Below, one piece after another: positions 19,546 through 29,157 of a stretch of DNA of 64,000 bases; position 1 is the first letter of the stretch; the number at the start of each line of letters is the position of its first letter. Below the pieces are notes generated by a model. That model did not search any database. It was given only the letters and a program-made list of their open reading frames with translations, and was not told where the DNA came from. The position numbers were made by a program, and so were the translations under genes. The stretch is from Crambe crambe (lineage: Eukaryota; Porifera; Demospongiae; Poecilosclerida; Crambeidae), in the NCBI GenBank assembly GCA_963924555.1, contig OZ004589.1, positions 1,364,001 through 1,428,000 of the forward strand, given 5' to 3'.

Positions 19546-21096
19546 TCTGCAATAATGGCATCAAATTTGAGAGATGGCCATATGCTAGTTACATTAGCTA
19601 TACACTCTCTTGCAATGCACCAATGCAATATATTATGTATCGAGTACTAATTATGATGCCCTTAATACAAACTTGTGTGACACGTGATATACGGGAAGTC
19701 ACTTGTTGCAAATAATTTATTTGTACAAATCAATATTATCTTGGACATTCATGGCGCATACATTCCTGGTACATACATTCCTGGTAGCTACATTCCTGGT
19801 TTCTGTCAACATAAAATTAATGTTTGTAGTGTTTAGTGATTTATAATGTAGCTATCACAGTGGTTATACTGTATCTAATTAATGTATCACTCTTGTTATT
19901 TCCTTGTATCATTAATATGTTATGATATAATAGATAGACAGGTGATTGTGATAGACCTCATGATTATGTATGTAGAAATTGGAAAAGAAATTTAAGTATC
20001 TAGTATCATCCATAGAGTTGGAATACTACAATGTTGACAGTTCCTTTTATAGTCATACTGTTCACTTGACATACTTGCTGTTCAATCTGTCCTCTTTTTC
20101 TCATCATTTGAAGCATACACTTCGAATTGCACTCATGAACTACTGAAACTGGCATCAAGATTACTGTTGATGGAATGCACTTGAATATGTCACTCAATAG
20201 TAGAATGGGACAGTCCTCGTTCAACCAACTCTGAAATTTCTAACCTATCTGCACACCAATGATAATTCCCAGAGTGAGGTAGGTCATTTATTGATGTCTC
20301 CATATACACAATAATGCTGATCTCTCCAATATAATTTGCTGATCCTAATAAGATTTAATAAATGATCAATGACTGTACTTGTGCACATGTTACTTTCTCA
20401 AAACTCCTGCTTTGAAAAGCTTATGGCTAAATGGAGTGCCAATTAATTCACCTTTGATGTGTAATAAAAGCGTGTCTAGTCTATATCATGGGAGTGAAGT
20501 AGGAATAGTCAGCTTGTAGTTTGGTAATAATATTATTGATGTAGTTCTTGAGTTTGGTAATGGGTATGTATGGGTAAGGGGTTACTTGACTCTCTTGCTG
20601 CTGAACTTTTTTGAACTGTACACATTAGCCATCCCTACGTACTTGCCATTATTAATTGATGCAAAAGATTATAAAGCCTTAATTAGCTCAGTACAAGCAA
20701 TAAAGGGAGTGAAGTAGGTCTGGAATAATCAGCTTGTAGTTTTGGTAATATTGGTGTGATTCTTGAGTTTGGTAATGGGTACGGGTAAGGGGTTACTTGA
20801 TGGGTATGGGTGCCCCACCTCCTCTTAATAACCCATGCAGAATGTGTAGATTAATCTTCTTGGAAAATAAGACTCTAAAAGCACGGACGTTGCTAGTTGC
20901 TTGCACCCTTAATTTTCATTGTTGAACGAAAATACTAATTTACAGTAGTCTGAATCCTATGCAGGTGATGGCTTGAAATGCATTAAAAAATTTTTTTTTT
21001 AGTGGAGCCATGCAAAAAATCAATTTATAGAGTCATTAACTTCAATGATAGTTATTATGCATTAGTAAAGAGTTCATGTTACGTCATGTGCATGAT
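19546..21096. other. Segmentally duplicated spacer (copy 2) between MNNL-C and MNNL-D
   Basis: 19,600-19,730 is the conserved upstream region of MNNL-C (CACGTG at 19681-19686). 20,050-21,130 repeats 16,190-17,160 with one internal block inverted (20360-20445 versus 16465-16557). The - strand ORF 20006-20224 (PVSVVHECNSKC core) corresponds to the same potential segment in copy 1; its product is unrecognised and it may be a relic. No other gene is seen. Confidence 0.6.
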
Positions 21097-24000
21097 TTAG
21101 CTGTATTCATTAGTAGCCCTGACGTCAATGACGTCTTCCTTCTTCAGTAACTCCTGATGTTTAGGAGGATCCTGTGCTGGAACAGGAGAGGGTATGGTCT
21201 CGTACACGGCATTGATGGTGTCATCATATGGATCTTCTATCCTATGTTTGTTGATAACATTCTGATATGCAGTTAATTGTCTTTAGAAATACTTCTTCTT
21301 TTGATGTTGAGGTGTTAATCGGTTTAGCTATTTAAAGCTTATTAAATTTGAATTCCAACTTTGATCAATTTGGTTTAGCTACTGGAATCTTTGTCTTGCC
21401 TTGGGGGTTAGGTATCAACTTAGGCTATAATTATTGTTCCCTGCAGGACAAGAAACCTGATTGTACTAACTTACAGAGCATCATTATTGGCTATAATCTG
21501 GACTTCATTTGATCCGTTCTGGTACCTGCATTGTTAGTAAGAGAGAACCTTTCATTGGTTTTGCCAATAGCAGCTAGCTAGCTACTTACAGAATGGCATT
21601 CTTGGCTGCCATCTGGACTTTGTTTGATCCACTCTGATGGGACGCTTCTTCCCTATAATAACAATAACTAATTTCTCAGCAAAGTGGGTCTCAAAAAGTT
21701 TTGATATGCAAGAGAATGATATACCACCATGCAGGCAGGCTGATACATTCAGCACTCTTGAATACACCCATTCTGGTGCTTGACATTTAGTTTCTTATGT
21801 ACCTGCTTTGTTCTTTGTTATTGTATTCCTTGCTTTTGGATCGCTTGGTACAGACCACAATGAAAATGATGAGGACCACACCCACCATGATCACAACTAT
21901 TCCCCCCACAATCCCTCCAATTATGGGGGCTGATTCAAGAGGTGCTGGAGGTGCAGCTTGGCTGCCAACTCCTGTGGTGTGAGCAAGCGTAGTGGAAGTG
22001 GAAGTAACCATAGCAGTGGGAGTGGTAACTGTTGGATTGGAAGTGGAGGTACCCATAATAGTGGGAGTGGTGACTGTAGCCATAGTAGTGGGAGTGGTAA
22101 CTGTTGGATTGGAAGTGGAGGTACCCATAATAGTGGGAGTGGTGACTGTAGTAGCTGGAGTGGTAACCGTGGAAGTGGTAACCATTGGGTCCGGACCTAA
22201 ATAGAAAATAAAGTTTACAAGTGCATGGCTAGCTACTAGCAATGCTGAACTTGGCTTCAGAAAAAAAAATGTCCAGGTGTGGGTTGGTGTAGCTAACTAG
22301 TTAGCTTTAGCCACGAGTGTTAGTTTTAGGTACTATAGTCAGTGTGCACATGCTGTATTAGCTAGCACAGCATTACAAATGAGTCAAGAGAACCACTGAT
22401 ATATTACAATACCGTACTTGTCTGAGTGCAGTCTTCCTCAGAGAAGTTAGGACTGCAACGGATACTGAAACGAGCTTCCAGTACTCCATTCTGAAAATTG
22501 CCACGTTGTAATCTAGTTACTTGAGACCCGGGGGGGAAGGGGGACTCATTAAAGTAGATGTGATCCACTATTTCAATTACTTCGGAAGAATCTCGATCCC
22601 CAACTCTCACATAAAGCTGGAAACCTCCCTGGAAAAGTAGTTCAGCTTTATTTGCTACATATTTAATGTTCATCAAGCTAATAGCCAAAGAATAAGCTGG
22701 TGTCATACAAAAATGACAGCTTTTTTTTTAGTGCAGCTGCATGCAGAGAACTAACTTACAGGCCAGCGGTTACTACTGGTGATGGTGTATGTATTATCAG
22801 TTATGCGACCAAAATCAATGTTATCATTATTATCAAAGCTTCTAGTCGTAGACATTCCAAGAGGACAATTGCTTAGATCGTCATCATCTATATCATTGCC
22901 AGGTGGTCTTAGACAGAAGGTGAAGATGTTGTCACAAGGACAGGCTAGAAGAAGCACACATGATATTGGCTCACATCTGTCTTGAGCTCTACCCGCTCTG
23001 CTACCTTCGTTTCTATAATGGACCAGCCTCACTTCAAATTCGAAGGTAGGAGTAGCAGAAGTGGAGGTAACCATGGTAGTGGGAGTGGAGGTGGAGGTAT
23101 CCGTGGTAGTGGGAGTGGGAATGGAGGTGGGGGTAATGGGAGTGGAAGTAGAGGTAACCATGGTAGTGGGAGTGGAAGTAGAGGTAACCATGGTAGTGGG
23201 AGTAGAGGTAACCATGGTAGTGGGAGTGGAAGTAGAGGTGACCATGGTAGTGGGAGTGGTAATTGGACCTAACAGAATATGGAGTTCGTATTATGTCAAC
23301 AGAACCCAATGTCCACCTGGAACCTTGTATTAGAGAGTGAAAGGGCTCATTTCTAGCCGAACGGTATTTAGTCTGGTGTATACTTATACTATAGCTAATG
23401 TGATTTTTTTTTGACAGCTCTATGATAGCAGAGATACAGCCACCATACTTGTCAGGTTGCAGTCTTCCCCAAAGAAGTTAGGACTGCACTGGACACTGAA
23501 CTGAGCTTCCAGCCTTCCATTTCCAAAAATGCCAGTTTGTGTCACAGTCACTGCAGGGGACCCAGGGGAGAGGGACATCTCAAAGTAGATGTGATCAACA
23601 ATGTCATCAACGATGGTGTCAGAATCAGTAATCAACACATAGAGTTGAAATCCTCCCTATAAAGATCATAATAATAAGTAATAGCATGAGGTAATAATTA
23701 TGCTGGCATAATGTCAGTGGTATCACTTGATAATATATAACATACTCTTGGATCACCACGCTTCTTCTGATCACCCCCAAATGTCTATTATGGCTTCTTC
23801 TTCTTGTATACATGCAGTAGCTAGCTACAGTAATAATTATAGCTAGGGCCACTTCTTTCTCATCCATATGTACATAATTTATATGTACTGTAGTAATGCT
23901 TTCTCAGACTACTCTATAGGCATGGGGCAAATATGCTCTTTTTTGGCCTATTATTCTATTCTGCAGTGCTCCTCCAGCAGACCCATTATTCTTTTGTCTC

Positions 24001-24807
24001 AACAAAATGTCCTGAAAGAGTACATTATATATTATTTTGAACTGTGTGTGGCATTTTCCCCTAAAGGATGTCAAAAAATTTTTCTCTCTCAGAATGCAAC
24101 ACTAGTACTCAAGGGAGTGAGCTATAACAATTACTGAAGCCTATTATTCTGTTTATTTAGCCTATTATGCTGCTATTCCAGTGAGGCCCTATTATTCCCA
24201 TTATATTATCAGCTGCTTACAGGCCAAGGATTTCCCCTTGTGTAGGTAAAGGGATTCGATAGTGGAGAGTTCATTAGGTCAGTTATTCGAGTGAAATCAA
24301 TGTTATCATTGTTATCAAAGGTTCCTGTTGTAAACACTCCAAGAGGACAATTGGAGCTATCATTGTCTCGTGCAGTGCCAGGTGGTCTTAGACAAAAGGT
24401 AAAGATGTTGTCGCAAGGACAACTTAATCTACAAGTAAATGGTTCACAATTTTGATTAGCACCAGCTCTGTGTTCAGCATTGGTATAGCGGTTCAACATC
24501 ACTTCAAATTCAAAAGTGGTGGATGATGGTTGCAGCTATGATTAAAACAGAAAGAATATCATGATAGATATAATTATAGCTAGCTTTTTATTATAGCTTA
24601 GCCTAATATGTAATATGCTTAGTAAGAGGGACTACTAGGGCTAGGGCTAGGGCTAGGGGTCAAGTCAAAACAAGGATTGCTTTTGCTAACCATATGGTGC
24701 ACCTCTTCCTCTTTGCTAATATCTACGTATTAAGCAGGACAGCAAAATAGTAGCTAAAGTCATACCTGAGTGAAGATCAACAGAAGAAATGAAATACAAA
24801 TAAGCAT
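21097..24807 (-). CDS. MNNL-D: two-module MNNL-DSL membrane protein
   Basis: Exons: 24766-24807 (signal peptide MLICISFLLLIFTQ), 24221-24535 (MNNL1 part 1), 23449-23656 (MNNL1 part 2, DSL1), 22760-23268 (stalk 1 fused to MNNL2 part 1), 22418-22628 (MNNL2 part 2, DSL2), 21803-22196 (stalk 2, TM), 21590-21652, 21475-21525 and 21097-21280 (tail). They total 1977 nt, 658 aa; every phase closes and all donors/acceptors are GT/AG. Module 2 is diverged (FEFEVRLVHYRNEG, CPCDNIFTFCLRPPGND, FSIRCSPNFSEEDC). Stalk 1 (about residues 189-262) repeats TSTSTPTTMV; stalk 2 repeats TTPTIMGTSTSNPTV. The TM is followed by CTKRSKSKEY. The tail has VYETI, then DPPKHQEL, where F has a tyrosine. The fused stalk-MNNL2 exon shows how two genes or modules were joined. 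Confidence 0.82.
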
Positions 24808-26203
24808 CGCCTTCTTTTTTCTCTTTCTTCTTCCGGCTTATACAACTCTTGAACTGAGAGGACACAATCTGCTGTTTGAAGTTCCTGCTTCTCCTTTTTG
24901 TACTCATGGATGGATGGTCCTCCGATGGCCTCCTTCCCCATGCACACTGCATTTGCTAGTTATCCACATATGTAGATTAGACTAACTATACAGTACTGCA
25001 CATATGATAATTAATGTATTCTAATTATAATAATTAATTATCATGGTATGGCAATGATACCACAGCAATTTCATAAAGAGTGTTTACGAATAAGATGACA
25101 TCAAGTTTTGCAGTCAAGTCTAATAGAAATGGCTCCATTTGAATCCTCTAAGTGTAAATTGCTGAGATATCCAGCCACTTTCAGTTTAATGCAACCTCAA
25201 AAAATACTGTCATGTCAGCCATTACTATAACTTTAATTGAGACTAGCACAACAAAATTTAACTACTTTTGAAGTCCATATCTAGCTATAATAACATGCAC
25301 ATTACATATAACATGCCATGTAGATAATAACATGTACATGTTATATGCACATGTATGTAGCTATAGTCATACATGTTACATGTAGCTATAAAATACACAG
25401 CTAAGTACATGATCATAACAGTTATGTTGCTAAGTTCTTGTATTGTCAACTTGCTTGCCCAACTAGCTATCTATGTACATCATTTAGGGCTGGTACAATA
25501 TGGGCAGGCAATTAAGACGAGTTGTCTATGCATCATACCAGAATAATGGATCAAATAAAGTCCAGATAGCTAACTGCACATGATGTATCATGTGACTCAA
25601 AATGGGAAGATCTGTAGGACACCACAGCTATAGTCTGTGGTTAGTTAAAAGTACTTTATTCCAGTGAGAGCTGGATGGGATTGCAGAGTAGCTAAAGAGC
25701 ACACCATTGGAAAGCTCTCACAGAGAGTTTCTTTTGGGACCAAAATGTAGGAGGTATGGACAGAAATGAAATCTAAAAAAATATGGTAGCTATCCCCCCT
25801 CAAGACTGGAAAATTTTAAATGCCATTCCATATGGTGTTTCTATAGCTAGCTAATCACATAAACAGGATGATATAGCTAATTATGAGATTTTTTGAAACC
25901 AATGGTGTCATTGAATCCTTAGAGTGGCTGTATAATAGAGATTTTTCAGTTTGAATCTTAACACCATGAATCCTATGGCTAGGCTATCTGCCACAGTGCT
26001 ATAATAGTTGCACTGTCAGCCATTTGTTATTGCATTGAATCAAGCACTTGATAACCTTCTCAATGCATTAAAAAATCTCATAGCTACATTAATTATATTC
26101 AAAACATTAGGGGAATAAACAAATAAACAAACAAATAAATGAACAAACAAGCAAAATGATATTGCTATCTATGCAAATTCACATCTTCATATATAGCTGC
26201 TAA
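24808..26203. other. Spacer between MNNL-D and MNNL-E
   Basis: The first ~150 bases upstream of the MNNL-D signal exon resemble those upstream of MNNL-E (shared TTTTTGTACTCAT, GATGGATGGTCC). 25,020-25,500 is AT-rich without genes. 25,530-25,605 is an inverted tail-exon relic. 25,770-26,200 duplicates 12.76-13.28 kb. Confidence 0.6.
25530..25605 (+). pseudogene. Inverted relic of a type-2 tail exon
   Basis: The + strand reads CATCATACCAGAATAATGG, TCAAATAAAGTCCAGATAGC, then ACTGCACATGATGTATCATG and TGTGACTC. This follows the coding strand of the MNNL-F tail exon (SYQNGSNKVQIA, then TAHDVSY and HVTHN) with a deletion in between. All intact array genes are on the - strand, so this fragment is inverted. 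Confidence 0.75.
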
Positions 26204-28267
26204 TTAGCTGTACTCAGGTGTAGTCTCACGAGCCAGACCCTTCTCAGGTAGTGGTGCCATTGGCTCATATGTAGAATAGGTCACTTCAATGGTCTGACCA
26301 TACAAGCTATTGTCAGTCATACGATAGTCATTGTATTCGGAAGCTTCTTTCCTGCACAGAAATATCCAGTAGCTAGCTAAGCAAAATGTTAGTGAATAGC
26401 CAGCTAGCAGAGCTTACTGCAAGCCAGCAAGCTAGTTAGCTGCAATTATCAGCTACCATACATTTCTTACTTCTGACTGCCATTGGAGTGTTCTTTGCTT
26501 CTGAATCGTTTGACACAAACAACACCCAGAACAATGAGGACCACACCTATCATGACCGCTGCTATTCCCCCCACGACCCCTCCAATTATGGGGGCTAATG
26601 CAAGAGGTGCTTGGGTAGGGGTAGTGGAAGTGGAGGTAACCATGGTAGTGGGAGTGGTGATTGGACCTAATAGAAAATAGAGTTGGGCTCGTCTCTTGCT
26701 ATACTGCATGGCTTCTAACCCAACAATATTAGTCTACAAGGTAGTTTATGCTAATATGTACAGTAACTAATGATAATTTTTGACAGCTTTATGATAGCAT
26801 GCATACTTGTCGAAATACAGTCTTCCCCAAAGAAGTTAGGACTGCACTGGACACTGAAACGAGCTTCCAGTCTTCCATTCCCAAAAACACCATTTTCCTG
26901 AAGAGTAGCTGCAGAAGACCCAGGGGAGAAGGGGGACATCTCAAAGTAGATGTGATCTACAATATCATCAGAATCGATGTCGGAATCAGTAATCAACACA
27001 TAGAGTTGAAATCCTCCCTATAACAATCGTAAATGTAATGGAATTGTCTTCATGAGTGAGAAAATACAGTCATGCATACTTCTAGCTACAGTGCATGATA
27101 TATATATATAGCTATATATATTATAGCTAATTGTCTATGTACATATGTATCAATGTTATAGGATGAGCAGGGTTTCATCTAGGAATTTCACCTTGGGGGG
27201 AAGCTCACCGATCGTGTGGCCATAGGCCACAGTGAGGGGGAGGGTGCGGGAGGGGGATGTGCCCCCTCCCATGCGAAGCGTGACGCCAAACTCCAATTAC
27301 TCGACCCTTTGGTGACTACATGTAACAACCTGTGGTCACCAAAGGGAGTAGCCATGGGGGAAGTTAATTATTTGGGGGGGATTGAGGGTTTGGGGGGAAG
27401 CTTCCCCCCTTGCACCCCCCAGTAGATGAAACCCCGATGAGAAAGAAGTGGCCCTGAATTTGGAGTATATCTATAATTACTGTACTGCAAGAAGCCATGT
27501 AGCTACATTATTGCATTCTATTATTGTCAAGAAACCATTGTGATAGCTACCACTGGCACACTTACAGGCCAAGGATTTTCCCCTGTGTAGGTAAAGGGAT
27601 TGGATAGCGAAGAGTTCATAAGGTCAGTTATTTGAGTGAAATCAATGTCATCATTGTCATCAAAGCTTCCCGTTGTAAACACTCCAAGAAGACAATTGGA
27701 GCTATCATTGTCTCGTGCAGTGCCAGGTGGTCTTAGACAAAAGGTAAAGATGTTATCGCAAGGACAGCTAGAAGTTAGTCCACAAGTTAATGGTTCACAA
27801 TCATCTTGATTAGCACCAGCTCTGTGTTCAGCATTGGTATAGCGGTTCAACATCACTTCAAATTCAAAAGTGGTGGATGATGGTTGCAGCTATAATTAAA
27901 GAATGTCATGCTAATAACTAAGAGCTAGCAACTTTGTATCATATAGCTTAGCCTATGATAATATGCTTAGACTAGGTATAGATAAAGAGGGAATAGGGCT
28001 AGGGCTAGGGCTAGGGTTGACTAGGGCTAGAGTTTATTAGGGCTAGGACTTTAGGGGTTAAGTCAAAATGAGGATTGACATCATCAAAAGGTTTTGCTAT
28101 TAAACCAAATCCAATGGCGCGCCTCAACTGCTTTTGCCAATAGGGCCCACCTCACCTAGCTAGTAGCTAGCTATGCGTTTGAGGTAAGTAGGACAGCAAA
28201 AATGTGTTAGTGGCTAAAGTCATACCTGAGTGAGGATCAGCAGAAGAAATGAAATACAAATAAACAT
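26204..28267 (-). CDS. MNNL-E: single-pass membrane protein with MNNL and partial DSL domain
   Basis: Exons: 28226-28267 (signal peptide MFICISFLLLILTQ), 27566-27889 (MNNL part 1), 26807-27017 (MNNL part 2, partial DSL), 26471-26666 (stalk, TM), 26204-26351 (tail). They total 921 nt, 306 aa, with closed phases. The MNNL core is as in A-C (CPCDNIFTFCLRPPG). The DSL remnant is FSVQCSPNFFGEDC. The short stalk TPTTMVTSTSTTPTQAP and TM are almost identical to MNNL-B. The tail has VTYSTYEPM and ends TTPEYS. The signal peptide and upstream region are D-like while the 3' half is B-like, so this gene is a recombinant of the two sublineages. A MITE (27168-27436) sits in the intron after MNNL part 1. 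Confidence 0.83.
27168..27436. mobile_element. hAT-like MITE, CAGGGTTTCATCTA family, 5-bp TSD
   Basis: Ends CAGGGTTTCATCTA / TAGATGAAACCCCG (one mismatch) are flanked by ATGAG on both sides. It is about 269 bp and G/C-run rich. It lies at the same intron position as the truncated copy in MNNL-A. Other family member: 15734-16003. Confidence 0.85.
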
Positions 28268-29157
28268 TGTCTTCCTTTTCTCTGTCCTTCTTCTAAATCT
28301 TGAGGTTGAGAGGAATACAATCTGCTGTCTGTTCCCTTTTTGTACTCATTGATGGATGGTCCTTCAATGGCCTCCTTGTCCATGCATTTGCTAGCTATCC
28401 ACATTATGTAGATTATGCACAGCAGCTATACTTAATAGAATTATGTGAACTCACTTACAGCTCATATGGTATGGCAATGATACCATAGCAATTTGTTTAC
28501 GAATAAGACGGCATGAATATTGTAAAAGAAATATGCAAAAACAACCCATTTTTATGTTATCTGAGTTCTAATTTGTAACTCAGATGTCCTAAAAATGGCA
28601 TACATTTAATTTTATTTTTACAGTGAAGTTTTGCAGTCAAAGTCTTAGCTATGAAAATGGCTCCGTTTGTGGCTATTAAATTGCTGAGATATCTAGCTAG
28701 CTAATGGGAATGCTATTTCTTGGTGGTGTCTGCTGCTATTTCCAGCTATGAGAAGCATTCTGCTTGTTTTTGTAATGGTTGAGGGTGTTGAAGTGGAATG
28801 AAGTGAGGCTTGACTAAATTCCACCTGCTAATCAGCTGAGTGTGTGCCCTTCAAAAATCGGATAAATCATATATAATTGGAAGTGTAAGTATGGGGTAGC
28901 CACTTTTGGTTTTACCGATGCAACCACAAAAAAATACATCTATTGGAACTCCATTACTATATTAGAGAGTGCTACCCACTCTCTGATAATTATTTCCAAT
29001 TATTTCCAAATAAGTTAACCATGAAAGTTTAACCACAGTAAATATTTACAAACATAGCCATAAATAATCGTAGCTGGAATGATAATGTGTATGCATTTAG
29101 TCATAGATCCTGCTAGCTAAAACCACAGTTTATGAATTCAGAACTGCATTTCTTTGG
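28268..29157. other. Spacer between MNNL-E and MNNL-F, no gene seen
   Basis: It contains the D/E-type upstream block, then AT-rich unique sequence. TAGAGAGTGCTACCCACTCTCT near 28964-28985 is a short hairpin related to the AGAGTGCGGTAGCACTCTCT at about 60322-60341. Confidence 0.55.

Noticed and set aside
27960-28050. Telomere-like GGGCTA runs (also 24637-24660, 33317-33352)
   Set aside because: Short, degenerate and intronic or intergenic; units are mostly GGGCTA, not TTAGGG arrays, so no chromosome end or interstitial telomere is claimed.
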